The notes: generated from the letters alone by a model not told the origin. DNA of 64,000 nt from Hofstenia miamia (GCA_900660155.1 CABFPE010000191.1:1132637-1196636); one strand, 5' to 3'. Shown: positions 1 through 12,254, numbered from the stretch's first letter. A program made the numbers and translations.

Positions 1-2115
1 TACAAATTCCAATAATATTTCTGTTGAACATTACCTGGCTTCAAACAAAAGCATTTCTGATCATGTTATAATTTCTCTGAGTGTGAAACTAGAGTTACAT
101 AATCCTATTTTCTTCAATACTTTACCTCTTAAGCCTGTCAATTCCAAAATTTTCATTTTCTCAGGCTAACTTAGTTGGACTCTCCTTAGCTCTCTCAATG
201 TCATTATTCTCTTTTTATTCGAATAATTCTTCTGATACCTCTTATCGGTCCGACTCTCTTTTTGAAATTATAGCTGCATTTCTTCCTCGGATTTTACCAT
301 CATATACATCTTCACATACTTTTCACATCTATAACAAAACAAAATCTCAGCAACGCAGATTTATCAAAGAACAAATGATTTTTCTGATTTTTGCCGCTTA
401 AAATCATTGCGCAATGATCTGCTTGAGTCATTGAAACTTGATAGATTAATATTTTTACAAAGCTTTTCAGACATTTCTGCCGTTAATTCTTGTTATAAAT
501 TACTTCGATCTTTAGATCTTCAAACTTTTCCTCGCCCTATCTCTTGGGAGTCCAAATCTGCTACAACAGACTTTGATATTTGCTCACTTTTTAACGAATA
601 TTTTGCCTCTATTTATTCTCCACAGGATGAGATAACTTGTTCATTTGATAATCTTGACTTCAGTGATATATCTATCGAACTTGATAATGTTATCCCTCTA
701 TTAGCTAACTGTAACTCAAACTTTGGATCTGATAATCTCCCTAGCTCATTTTTAAAGCAATATTCATCGCAATTATCAGTTCATGCCTTAAATCTGTTTT
801 GATTTATTATTGATTCAGATTATTACCCTGATTTATGGAAGCAAGTTATCCTCAGACCAGTATTTAAATCAGGTTTGAAAAATTACTTTTTGATCAACTT
901 TACAGTTTTGTACACTACAAACTTAATAATCAACAATTTGGTTTCATTAAGGCTCGGTCTACAGTCACCCTTTTCCTATTATTTTTAGATGATATATACA
1001 AATTATATGAATATTCTCAGTTCTCTTACGTGCTTCACCTTGATTTTCGTAAAGCATTTGATTCAGTCCCACATGTACTTCTCATAAATAAGTTGTGTAA
1101 TTTCGGTATTGGTGGGAAAATTCTTAAAATCATTGCCTCTTACCTGACAAATAGAGCTCAATGTGTTAGCATAGATTCTTGTCGATCCTGTTGATTACCT
1201 GTTACCAGTGGTGTGCCCCAGGGCTCAGTGTTGGAACCATTATTATTTCTCATATTTATAAATGACATTCCATCTTATTGTCTTAATTGCACCCCATACT
1301 TATTCGCTGATGAGCTAAAAAATTTGTCTCCCTCTTTACACAACATTGAAAATGACTACTCTTCCCTTGCAGTTTGGGCAAAAAATAACAAAATGATGTT
1401 TAATAAGAAAAAATGTGAGTTTATCTCTTATCCTATACCTGATTTGCCTATTCAAATTGATGGTTAAATGTTTAAGCCTATTGCATGTTAAAGATCTTGG
1501 TGTATATTTTAGTCATGATTTATTCTGGACTTTACATGTGTCTGAAAAAATATAAAAGTGTAATCATTCTCTTATATTATTAAAAAGATCAATTCCCTTT
1601 AGTGCTTCATAGGACGTAAAACTTACTCTTTACAAATCTTTAATCCCGACTTTCTTCTTCGAGTATGCATCTCAGATTTGGTTTCCATCCTCAGGTGATG
1701 TTGATAAATTAGAATGTTTATAGCATCGATGTACTAAGTGGATTCAAAATATCGGAAATTATAAAATTAGAATTCTTAACCTCAACTTATTCCCAATTAC
1801 TCTATTATTTCAATTTTATAATTTGCTTTATTTAACCAAACTTTTAACAAACCGCTTGGATCTCAATGCTTTTGATTATTTATCTTTATATTACAGAAAC
1901 CGCCCAGGATTACGGTGTGAAGAAATCAAAGACAGCTTACTTCTAATTTAACCGCATCACTCGCTTGGAAAACTTTATTCATACAAACACAAGCATTAAT
2001 TTATTTGATGATTACAGGATTTCCAAAAAAAATCTGCTAGTTGTTTGCAGATTACATCTCAATTGCACTTTTAATATTGATATTAGATGCACACATTATT
2101 TTATTTGCCCATGCC
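1..2115 (+). pseudogene. Non-LTR retrotransposon (LINE) remnant: endonuclease end plus reverse transcriptase
   Basis: This is the 3' part of a LINE polyprotein, broken by stops and frameshifts. Translated in pieces it gives an endonuclease tail (SDHVIISLSV, near 60-90), a linker (SLFNEYFASIYSP, near 590), RT block 1 (DLWKQVILRPVFKSG), a short deletion near 880, then FGFIKARST, LDFRKAFDSVPHVLL (1040-1080), PQGSVLEPLLFLIFINDI (1216-1270) and a catalytic box mutated from YADD to FADE (1306-1317). The thumb-like C-terminus (YRNRPGLRCEEIKD) runs to about 2115. In this family the RT copies RNA into DNA at a nicked target. The order of blocks and the PQGSVL motif fit the CR1/Jockey group. The element is open at the left edge of the window. 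The mutated active site and stops mean it is inactive. Confidence 0.85.
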
Positions 2116-2384
2116 AATAATCTTGCAGTTCATCAGTCCACAAATGATTTCCGTAGCCTGGGTTTGATATAATCTGTGTTTGTTTATCCTTGGTGATTGC
2201 ATCTTTTTCAGGGTGGCATACTTCAGAAAGTTTAGATAGAAGGAAATGAAATGTACAGAGTTCTCCAATCGTTCGTTTGTTAAAAAACGGTGCTAATAAC
2301 TTCGTGCGTGATAATTGTGTTAGTGAAGCATTTCTGAATGCTGCGGAAGTAATTGATTTCAGCAAACCACACTCATCAGAGGCG

Positions 2385-2835
2385 ACGACTCATAGCGAAA
2401 TCATTACGTGTCATTACGAAATCATTACACATTATGACGAATCATTACGCTTTATGACGAAATCATTTCACGTCATGAGGAAATCATTATATGTTAAGAA
2501 ATCATTACGCTTTATGACGTAATCATTATGCACTATGACGAAATCAATATGCACTATGAAATCATTACACGTTATGAGGAAATCATTACGTGTTATAAAA
2601 TCATTGCACATTATAAGAAATTACTAAAGACATTATGATGAAATCATTCCGCATTATGATGAAATCATTATGCACTATGTTATCATTCTACACTATAAGG
2701 AAATCATTACATGCTAAGTGATCATTGGGCATTATTTTAAAATCATTATGCATTATGATAAAATCATTATGAATTAAGAAATCATTACACACTAAGAGAA
2801 ATCATTACATTTTAAGAGAAATCATTTCATTTTAA
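2385..2835. repeat. Minisatellite array 1, unit about 18-21 bp
   Basis: About 22 tandem units share the core GAAATCATTACGCATTATGA. Units of 21 bp alternate with an 18-bp variant ending TTAAGAAATC. The array is diverged, with single-base variants of the CG/CA positions. It is the left part of a larger array that resumes at 4592, so the intervening 1.75 kb looks inserted. Confidence 0.9.
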
Positions 2836-3467
2836 GTACCTTTTAAAGAAAAATATTTTACAAACAAGTCTATGTCTCTTTTTTGATATCACCATGACTT
2901 GAGAGAGAGAAATATGTGTAAAAAAATTTTTTGACTGACTGAGTAGACATATAGCCACAAAATGGACAATTTGGCCAAAAAATAGCAGTATTTTAAAAAT
3001 CTATCTAGTACTACACTCTTTGTCTAATTGTCTCCAAACTTGGTATATATACTATTTTACAGCATATGATCATTAGTTAGCATGGATTTTCCATATACTG
3101 GTATTGGTTTTGAGTTATATAATTTTAAAATTTCTACCATACTCACATACAATAAATGGCCAATTTTATCATCCCCTGACAAAAGCATGACCACAGATCA
3201 AAAACTACTTGGCTTATTGCAATATCCATGCTAACTATTGTTAATAACCTTCTAACCAGCAAGTATGCAAAATTTTGAGACATTTTATCCAACTTTAAAG
3301 AAGTAGATAGGTTTTAATTGCAAAAAAACATATTTTTTGGAAACGGACAAATTACAAGATATTACTTATATAAATATAAACAAGTCACAAAAACACATAA
3401 AACAGGCATAACAGGTAACATACAGTTTCAGTCAAACAATAAAATGGAAATAGTGTTAAAATTCTCC
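2836..3467. repeat. Partial copy of the TTAA-flanked element at 3692-4591
   Basis: From AGTACCTTTTAAAG at 2836 to about 3228 the sequence runs parallel to 3713-4107 at roughly 90-95 percent identity by eye. The terminal GGGGGCATATACA of the full copy is missing on the left. After about 3228 the two copies diverge. The copy stops at a single N (3468), so it may be a second copy or an allele placed next to the first by the assembler. 3469-3691 has no recognisable content. Confidence 0.75.
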
Positions 3468-3691
3468 NGAGAAGAAAGTTTGTGCTACTCGTGTTTCTCT
3501 CAAAACTAGGAACAACCTATACAATTAAAAGATTACATTATAAAATAATTGTATAGATTTCATCAGAACAGTTTGCATGACGCATTGCCTTATTGGATTT
3601 TAGGCTCAGGTGTGTCCTTGTTAAATTAGATTGGGGATCTAGCAAGGAGTACATAATAACAGGACATCACACCGAAAATATTATTTAAAAC

Positions 3692-4591
3692 TTAAGGGGG
3701 CATATACATTTTTAGTACCTTTTAAAGAAAAATATTTTACAAACAAGTCTATGTCTCTTTTTTGATATCACCATGACTTGAGAGAGTGAAATATGTAAAA
3801 AAAATTTTTCTGACTGAGTGGCCATACATATGGCCACAAAATGGACATTTTGGCCAAAAAATAGCAGTATTTTAAAAATCTATAGTACGACACTTTTTGT
3901 CTAATTGTCTCCAAACTTGGTATATATATACTATTTTACAGCATATGATCATTAGTTAGCATGGATTTTCCATATACTGGTATTGTTTTTGAGTTGCATA
4001 ATTTTAAAAATTCTACCATACTCGCATACAATAAATGGCCAATTTTTTCATCCCCTGACAAAAGCATGACCACAGATCAAAAACGACTTGGCTTATTGCA
4101 ATATCCATCAATGTCAACACTAACAGCAGTAGTAACATCAGGAGTACTAATATCAACAGAATTGTCATCATGAATTATTGTCTTTGAAGATTTGTAAACT
4201 CTTTTCAGAGCATTTGCTCTAGCAGCTATCTGTTTCCTTGCTTTCCTTGGCATTATTATAAACCAGCTGAATTTATTTTAAAACTGAAAGTGTTTTAAAA
4301 AAGTACGTCTTGAAACTACGGAGAATAATAAAAATAGCGTAGTAAAAGAAAATGTAATTTATTTTAATAAGATCAATGGTCCTGTTAGTTGTTATTATTA
4401 TTATAGCCTCATACAATTTACCTAAATTTTAGTGCTGACCCCCAACATTAATCTTTAAAATAAAGCCTTTTAACAGACAGATATACTCATAATACGTTTC
4501 CTGATGGATTCTCCAGAGAATATAGTACCCTTTAGAGTAAAAATCCCATTTTTGAAATTTTCAACAAAAACAGCTGTATATGCCCCCTTAA
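3692..4591. mobile_element. TTAA-flanked inverted-repeat DNA transposon (piggyBac-like target site)
   Basis: The element starts with GGGGGCATATACA at 3696-3708 and ends with the exact reverse complement at 4575-4587. TTAA lies immediately outside both ends (3692-3695 and 4588-4591). A 13-bp terminal inverted repeat with a TTAA target duplication is the signature of piggyBac-type cut-and-paste elements. The transposase family is inferred from the target site only. The element is about 890 bp, too short for a full piggyBac transposase, so it is probably non-autonomous or internally deleted. It sits inside the minisatellite, whose units contain TTAA. Confidence 0.7.
4077..4253 (-). CDS. Small basic ORF inside the TTAA element
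   Basis: A 58-residue ORF on the minus strand begins MPRKARKQIAARANALKRVY and becomes acidic/neutral (HDDNSVDISTPDVTTAVSVD) before a TGA. The strongly basic N-terminus resembles the first residues of many transposon-encoded proteins, but no domain is visible. It may be the first coding exon of a transposase whose remaining exons were lost. It is the only plausible reading frame in the element; coding status is uncertain. Confidence 0.3.
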   Translation of the reverse strand: MPRKARKQIAARANALKRVYKSSKTIIHDDNSVDISTPDVTTAVSVDIDGYCNKPSRF

Positions 4592-6135
4592 GAGATCATT
4601 ACGCATTATAGTAAAATCATTATGCATTATGACGAAATCATTATGCACTATGAAATCATTACAAGTTATGAGGAAATCAATATGTATTAAGAAATCATTA
4701 CACACTATGAGGAAATCATTACATTTTAAGCAATCATTAAGCATTATGGTGAAATCATTATGCACTATGACGAAATCATTACGCGTTATAATGAAATTAT
4801 TATGCATTATGAAATAATTACACTTCATGAGGAAATCATTATGTATTAAGAAATCATTACATATTATGATGAAATCATTACGCGTTATGATGAAATTATT
4901 ATGCACTATGAAATCATTACAAGTTATGAGGAAATCATTATGTATTAAGAAATCATTACACACTAAGAGAAATCATTACATTTTAAGCAATCATTAAGCA
5001 TTATGGTGACATCTTTATGCGCTATGACGAAATCATTACGCGTTATAAAATCATTGCACATTATAAGAAATTACTAAAGACATTATGATGAAATCATTCC
5101 GCATGATGATGAAATCATTATGCACTATGTTATCATTCGACACTATAAGGAAATCATTACATGCTAAGTGATCATTGGGCATTATTTTAAAATCATTACG
5201 AATTATGACGAAATCATTATGACTTAAGAAATCATTACACGTTATGAGGAAATCATTACGTGTTATAAAATCATTGCACATTTTAAGGAAATCACTAAAG
5301 ACATTATGATGAAATCATTCCGCATTATAATGAAATCATTACACGTCATGAGGAAATCATTATGTATTAAGAAATCATTACACATTACGACGAAATCATT
5401 ATGCGTTATGATGAAATCATTATGCACTATGAAATCATATCCCATTATGAGGAAATCATTACATGTTAAGAAATCATTACCGATTATGATGAAATCATTA
5501 CGCGTTATGACGAAATCATTACTCATTATGAGGAAATCACTCCGCATTATGATGAAATCGTTACACATTATGAGGAAATCATTACAAGTTAAGAAATCAT
5601 TACACATTATGACGAAATCATTACGCGCTATGACGAATTCAATACACATTATGAGGAAATCATTACGTATTATAAAATCATTGCACATTATAAGGAAATC
5701 ACTAAAGACGATATGACGAAATCATTACGTTTTTTGAAGAAATCATTCTGCATCAGGACGAAATCATTACGCGTTATGATGAAATCATTATGCACTATGA
5801 AATCATTATACAATATGAGGAAATCATTACATGTTAAGAAATCATTACGCATTATAATGAAATCATTACGCTGTTATGACGAAATCATTACACATTATGA
5901 GGAAATCATTACGTATTATAAAATCATTGCACATTACAAGGAAATCACTAAAGACGTTATGACGAAATCATTACGTTTTTCAAAGAATTCATTCAGCATT
6001 ATGACGAAATCATTACGCGTTATGACGAAATCATTATGCTTTATAAAATCATTACACGCTATAAGGAAATCATTACGTGTTATGAAATCATAGAATATTA
6101 TAAGGAAATCATTACACTTTATGGCGAAATCATTT
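4592..6135. repeat. Minisatellite array 2, unit about 18-21 bp, with higher-order structure
   Basis: This continues array 1 with roughly 75 units around GAAATCATTACGCATTATGA. A longer landmark (TATAAAATCATTGCACATTA followed by an AAGACATTATGA-like unit) recurs at about 5043, 5264, 5675 and 5919 and also at 2575, which shows higher-order duplication of blocks of about 220-410 bp. Units are mostly 21 or 18 bp, both multiples of three. Long frames are therefore open on both strands (5306-5716 and 5713-6093 plus, 4532-4963 and 5263-5688 minus). These give KSLH/MTKSLR-like and CNDFIIHNDF-like peptides that I treat as by-products of the repeat. Confidence 0.92.
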
Positions 6136-7057
6136 CCTTATCCTGGGTTGATGTGCTCTGCCTAGATTTATCTTGCCCAGATTATCCTGTCCGGACTCAG
6201 CCATAGTATGTCCTGTAAAATACACACTTTATTTTATATAAGACCTCGTATTTGATCCTATAATTAAATTGAGAATGGAATACCAAAAAATTCAAATGTT
6301 GAGAAATTAATAGATGGCTTTAGCAGAAAAAGACAAGAAAATTGGCTTGTTATATACGAGGTAAATAGCAAATATGTTTTATTTCAATTAGTTTAAGAAA
6401 ACTATATGAAAAGTGAGTTTTTTTCAATCTTGCTACTATATCTATTGTTTTAATGCATAACACTTCAATTTTACTTGCTATCTATTCTTTGATTAGGTGA
6501 CACAAAGTAAGAAATTGTATTGAGTACATGCTAAATTAGTATCTCATAGGAATATAATTATACAATTTATGGCACTATAGCTAAATGTTATTTCATTTAT
6601 TTTTTATTAGAATGTTACAAATGTTAACAATTATTATTTATTATTATTATACAGTAGTAAAAAATGAAGTTCAATTATTTCCTTAATACTACCAAGGACA
6701 CCTAAGGCTACAGTTACACTATTTGATTGGTAGCAAGAACAGTTACAAAATGACGTCAAATCGCTAATTATCTCGGGTGGTTAGATATTTGATTCTACCA
6801 AAATGTGGCAGACCACGCGTGACCAATCTCATAGTATAATCGTAGCCAAAATATACACTGGCGTTGATTCTGAGGCGACAGAAATATAAGAATATAAGTA
6901 CTTAGAAAAACGACTACCATTTTTATTAATTTAACCATAAATGACCTATGGGGGAAAGTTGTAGAATCAAACCATTTTTTTGCACTTACTGTATATTTGT
7001 GAAGAGCTTAAGAGAATTTCAAAAAAAATTTTTAACAAGTAATAAAAAGTTTCCATA
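6136..7057. other. Non-coding AT-rich stretch
   Basis: No reading frame, repeat or element end could be supported here. Short T-rich and A-rich runs only. Confidence 0.5.
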
Positions 7058-7427
7058 CTGACCGAAGTGTACTTTTAAGTACGCCACCTTATTTAATAAT
7101 ATTGAAGTGCAAAGATGAATAAGTAAAAAATATGAAATGAACAAGTACCATATGGCTATTAAATAATGAAAAAAAATTATAGACGTCTTTTCATCTCGTT
7201 TAAAGTGCTTTGATAGTCGCAGACATTTACAAGCTTTTACACTTTCATCAGTATGTAATGTGGTTAAACTGAATTATAGTGTATATAAAGACTGGCATCG
7301 ATTTTCTAAAATTTTAGAGTGCAATTGACCAATAAAATCTCAAAAGTGTGTTGAATGACCCCACAATTTTGCTCAATACTACAATCAATTTCTGAAGTTG
7401 TGGACTTAAAAGTACATCTCGGTCACT
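7058..7427. mobile_element. Short inverted-repeat element (MITE-like)
   Basis: The left arm GACCGAAGTGTACTTTTAAG (7060-7079) is matched in inverted orientation at 7400-7426 (GACTTAAAAGTACATCTCGG), with about 23 of 27 positions paired. The interior of about 320 bp has no coding frame. The structure fits a small non-autonomous DNA transposon. No clear target duplication was found, so the superfamily is unassigned. Confidence 0.5.
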
Positions 7428-8546
7428 TAAGGTTAAACAATTAATTGAAATAGTAAATGAATTACAAAAAGTTTCAGTAGTGTAAAGAAATCAAATTTTT
7501 TCAGTGGAGAGGGTAATTTGTTTTAAAAGATGAAATGTTTAAAATATTCTTTGTTACTATAGATTCTGCCCACTAGAAACCTATAAAGATCTACGCTTTT
7601 CTAAACAGATTATATTTAGATGTTCTTGGTACTACTATCAAAAAAGTCTGAACGTAGAGGTCATACTTGCAACATATTCTTGCTGAATTAGCTTTTCTTT
7701 ATCTGATGGGATGCAATTACATCAGGCCCGGAGCCACGGGGTAGGGGGGACGAGCCCTTTACTGAAAGGTCAGGCAACCCCTCCTGGTCAAAAAAGCTAA
7801 AAGCAAAATTAACATGTAAAAATAAAATTTATTAATTCAATTGTTGTAACTTTGCTCTCAATAAGGTCTATGTTTCTATATTTTCAAAATTTTTTTGCTG
7901 AGCCACTCTCCGCTATGGTGACATACTTGATCATTTCCAGATGACCTCACACGTCAGAAAATCCCGCCCATGTATGCAGCATAAAATTAAAATGGTATAT
8001 AGTATTGGAGAAAATTTAGTTTAAATTTTAAAGAAAACAGAAATTCCCATCAACCCGTCCTTCATGCGTGTCAACCTCCTTAGATCATAACGCTTGATAT
8101 TGACTTGAATTATATACAATGATATATACTATTTTCCAGCAAAAATTATATAGTTATGTAAAATTAAGTTTTGGAAGTTATATAATTTTTAATAAAGAAT
8201 ACATGCAAGTCTTGTGGAATGCAATTTTGTCACAATAAAGAAGGGCTTGAAACTCACAATACAATAGCAGGGACTAGGCATTTATTATTTCTGTGGAAGA
8301 AAGATACGGCCAATGTAACACGACTTCCAAAATGCAGGGTTTGTTTTGTTTGAATCTATAATGGTTCAGCAATACAGTTCGCGAAAATGTGATAATTGAT
8401 TTACCCTTTTAACTGGATTATCAAACAGCCCTATGCATGTATATACATGTAATTAGATTCACAAAGAGCAAGATTGCAAAATAGAGCAGACGTTTTTATA
8501 TAAATTGTTGCATAGACCATTAGCGCCGAAAGTGGGGTGACAGGGG
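7428..8546. other. Non-coding stretch with a GC-rich hAT-like terminus at 7723-7800
   Basis: Mostly AT-rich with no coding evidence. CAGGCCCGGAGCCACGGGG at 7723 resembles the left end of the hAT MITE at 22274 (CAGGCCCGTGGCT), and the next 70 bases are locally GC-rich. No matching right end or 8-bp duplication was found, so it is at most a solo, decayed terminus. Confidence 0.35.
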
Positions 8547-9249
8547 CAGAGTGGAATCGGGTTCAGGTAGGATCGGGTCGGGTTCGGATTGAGTTTTTGA
8601 AAGCAAAACGTGTTAAGTTCGGGTGGAAAAATTTTTTTCATAGTGTTAAATAATAATAGTAATGTAATTTTTTGTGATCATTTTAATGTGTATAATGGCA
8701 AGGACATTTCAACTTGGTGTTAGATTATTTACCGAACAAAAATTGGATTAAAAGGGACTAACTCGTATCAGCACGTTTATAATGCTAAGAAAATGATTGC
8801 TAATTCTAAAAGTAAACTAATCAGCAGTACGAATGACTTGAACAAAAGGTTTTGGATTTATAGACATTGTATAATGCATCTGCTAGTATTTCAGTTTGTC
8901 ATGAATGAAATATTTCCTGAAATAAAAAGATTTCCATCTCGATTTGTTTTAATGAGGCACCTGGTCAATCTAAGAGAGACTTCTTTTCTTGTGCGCTTAG
9001 TGTGATTGAAAGACGCTTCCCACGGACAGCTGACACTATAGAAGCCTTGGAAATACTAAATTCTTTTTCATAACATCAAAAAATAAATTTTAAATACTTA
9101 TTTAAAGAATTATAATTTTTATCAATTTAATACTTGATTTTTGAAGTTCGGACTGAAATCGGAGTGAAATCTGGTTAAAATTTTTATTTCGGGTTTGGGT
9201 TGAGCAAATCGGGTTCGGGTTTTAAAATTTCAACCAGATTCCACCTTTG
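8547..9249. mobile_element. hAT-type element, internally deleted, with 8-bp target duplication
   Basis: The left end CAGAGTGGAATCGGGTT (8547) pairs with the right end, whose reverse complement reads CAAAGGTGGAATCTGGTT (ending 9249). Flanking octamers GACAGGGG (8539-8546) and GACAGAGG (9250-9257) match at 7 of 8 positions, as expected for an aged hAT target duplication. Subterminal regions are rich in CGGGTT motifs on both sides. Inside, near 8955-9072 in the plus frame, the peptide SKRDFFSCALSVIERRFP followed by IEALEILNS resembles hAT transposases of the DUF4371/ZMYM type (a DYF..L..PF...I..L..RF pattern). The element is 703 bp, far shorter than an autonomous copy. Confidence 0.72.
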
Positions 9250-10560
9250 GACAGAGGTGGCGACCACCACCTCAATATTGTAGGTTTACCTAAAACTCAT
9301 GCTAACAAAATTCAGACAGATCCAGGTTTTATCGAATGTTAGCATCTAAAACACAAAAATATGAATCTTGAAATCAATATAATGATATGCTTTATTTTGA
9401 ATTACATGGTGTTATAATTCAAAAAACATGCAAGAAATCGCGAATTGCCAGTTCTCAATGCCATAGTCTTGAGAAGAGGTGGCAGATATTGCAAACCATC
9501 TATTGCTTAGCTGAAAAAAGTTAGTTTTTGACTATAAAATCATTCGTATAATTGTTAATAGCAAACTTCTCAGGAATTCTTTTCATATTTGATCCTTCTC
9601 TAAAAATATTAAATGTTCATAGATCACAAACCACCTCTCAATATTGCTTTTCAAGTATTTGGATAGTCTTTCAAAAAAAATAGATATCTTCTTCTTGTTT
9701 AGACCTACTGAATCCTTGATTATTAGTAATAAGATAAATTTAAAGGTTTCCTAAGGAAAACAAAATTTTAATTATAAAATAGTTACTATTTTAATAGAAT
9801 TCCGGAAGGAAAAATTTTTGCACATCATCACATGGTAGCACAATAAAATATCTGTCAATAAATCCCATATTTCTACATTTAGTAATATGCTTGGAGTCAT
9901 TGTTCGAAAATGTAAGCAAAATGTTTTGTATTTTAAATATCACTACTGATCAGTTTTCAAGTCGAGTTCATTATAGACAATTCTTTTGATTCTTCAAATG
10001 AACAATCTTAAAATATTATTTAAGCTATTTAATTAAAATACAGATAATTAGAAAACAGTTATTGAACCAAATATAAATTTTACCAATTTTATATACATGT
10101 GCAATAATGGATACATATTTTCATAACTAACTTAATCTATAAAACCCGCACACACACAGTTTTCAAATATTTGATGGAAGAATTGCATGAAAATATAAAT
10201 ATTAAATTCAATGTGAACTATGACGACTTCACAGTATAAAGAAAAAACCCATCTCTAAATTTATGTTCTGAGAAATTCAGTGTTAGTAATTTCAATGACC
10301 ATTAACCATACATACACATTTGTAAATCCAATCCTCATGTTCTAAGCTAAGTCAGTCATACACAACCTATGTCTACCCTCAATTATGCAAAGTTTCTTGG
10401 AAAAATATAAACATAGACAAGGACTAACGCCGTTGATTTTACTTTAAAAATGTATTTTAATGATAAAAACCATTCCAAATTTTGCAGAAATAGCTGATTT
10501 CTAATGATTTCTTGAAAGAATTTAGAAAAAATTATCTAAACAGTATTTAGCTGGCTCCCG
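9250..10560. other. Non-coding AT-rich stretch
   Basis: No gene, element end or long repeat recognised. It contains a short CACACACA run near 10149. Confidence 0.5.
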
Positions 10561-10579
10561 GAATGATACATAATATAGC

Positions 10580-11640
10580 TCAGGTCAAAAAAAGTGAGAA
10601 GCAGAATGTTTTCAATCTCTTAGCAACAAAAACACAAACAATAACTATATATATATATATATATATATATCGATAGCAAGTTAACTTTTCTAAAGGTTTT
10701 TGTAAAAGAAATAAGACATTGCCTCCAGGGTGAACACATTTCAAAAATATGTCTATAATTGAGTCCATCAAATTCCTCTGCATTCTCTTGCTAATTTTCT
10801 TTGGACTCCAGCAAATATTGCTTCAGTTTTTGCAAATTTTTGGATTTTTCTTTCTCCCATCGCCCTTCATGATCCCCAAACATTTTCTATAGGTGAAAGG
10901 TCCGGTAAGTTGGCAGGCTACTGCAAAATTTGCAGATTTTTTCTCTGAAGAAATTTGGGTGGTATGCTTTGAAGCATTGGGAGGGGGTGCCCATCTTGGT
11001 AAAGATCTATCCAGTGCGACAAAACCTGTCCGCAAATGGGATAAACTTCCAAAATATCAATATACTTTGACCTGTCTACAGTATCTCCTTCTACAATTTT
11101 CAGGTAAAAACATTTATAGCTCAAAGCACCCTAAACCATGCATTTTTGGGAAAATTTTGGGAGATGGCTGTTCTAGACAAATTAGACATGTTGTTGCTAT
11201 GCAGCTGGAACATAGACTCATCAGTTATGAAATCATTTCTGGAAAATCCATCCATGTTTATCAGAAGCTAACCTGGTCTTCTTGCAGTTTTTTTGTCAGT
11301 CATGGCACTTTTTTCTCAACGTTTTTTTTTTGCAGATCCCTGTCTTTAAAAGTGCTTTGTGCACTGTTGAGACATAACTTTGTTATTGGCTTCTTCAAAC
11401 TTTGACTTCAAATGAGAAGTTGACTTCAATGGGATTTGTAAAGCAATTTTGACAAAACTTTTCCGTTCATTTCCAGTCAATTTGCGGTGTCGCCCAATTC
11501 CTTTCTTCCTTTTTAGCGTGTTCGTTTCTGTCAATTTTTTGAAGTTTCTGTAGAATGTTTCAGAGTTCATACTCGATATCTTGAGTAAATTTTTACGGTC
11601 TGGGGTTCCAGTAGAGTAAAGATATTGCAGAACGCTTTTT
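10580..11640 (-). pseudogene. Decayed Tc1-like transposase
   Basis: Three minus-strand frames together follow a Tc1 transposase. The N-terminal helix-turn-helix region (MNSETFYRNFKKLTETNTL, then KRKKGIGRHRKLTGNERK) is at 11346-11570. The middle segment KIVEGDTVDRSKYIDILE is at about 11045-11100. A degraded second-Asp region (YQDGHPLPM) is near 10990. The third catalytic motif reads PDLSPIENVWG near 10875-10910, in another frame, and a C-terminal stretch continues to about 10680. Tc1 transposases cut and rejoin DNA at TA sites. Multiple frameshifts make this copy inactive. A (TA)n run lies at 10646-10670; terminal repeats were not located. Confidence 0.75.
10646..10670. repeat. (TA)n microsatellite
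   Basis: Uninterrupted alternating T/A of about 25 bases. Confidence 0.9.
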
Positions 11641-12254
11641 GCAAGCCCCTATAGGAATAAATTTCTGAGAAAAGGGTGGTAAAACAATACAGAAATATTT
11701 TTAGGAGTAACATTTAATTGTTACCTTTATTCAATTTATCTCTCAAATCTTTTCATAGTTATTTCATAATTCAAAAAATGAATTTGTTTTCGTTTAGTTG
11801 GCTCTTCCATGATAAAAAGATCTAGGGGTTAGGGATAGATTATAATTGTTGAAAAATTTGGATATTTTGTGTAAATATTTGGGTGAGGAAGAGATAGCGC
11901 AAAAGTACAACGTTGGCATCTGGCCAAAGATCTGCTATGCCAATTTTTAAAGTCGAATTGTAATTTAGTAGCATGGAAATCCTTCGACCATATGCGCACA
12001 AATTAAAAATAAAGCAAACGAAGCAAATATACATTGGTTTAGCTTTTCAATGAGTCAATAACGTAACGCGCAATTCGTTTTAAGCGAGAGTCTAATTTCA
12101 ATTAAAACATTCAACCGCCGACTGCGTATTACATAGCATTCTAAATTTGTGTTTAAACACGCACATTCTGCTTTACGTCATTGTTTTATCAATTGGTCAC
12201 AAATAGACTTGGCAGCTAATTGGTATTTGTTTCAAGTGGCCCATTTGCGTTACA
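11641..12254. other. Region upstream of the stomatin gene
   Basis: This 0.6-kb interval between the Tc1 remnant and the stomatin start codon should hold the promoter and 5' UTR. Inverted CCAAT-like motifs (ATTGG) occur near 12192 and 12220. No TATA box at a convincing distance and no coding frame are visible. Regulatory function is inferred from position only. Confidence 0.35.

Noticed and set aside
2096..2365. 89-codon minus-strand ORF beside the first LINE
   Set aside because: Overlaps the LINE 3' end and the start of the satellite; no motif.
4532..6093. Long ORFs on both strands of the minisatellite
   Set aside because: Explained by unit lengths divisible by three; no start context, domain or conservation beyond the repeat. 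Reported as a finding only.
2385..6135. CRISPR-like array
   Set aside because: The repeats are head-to-tail with no unique spacers, and the DNA is animal.
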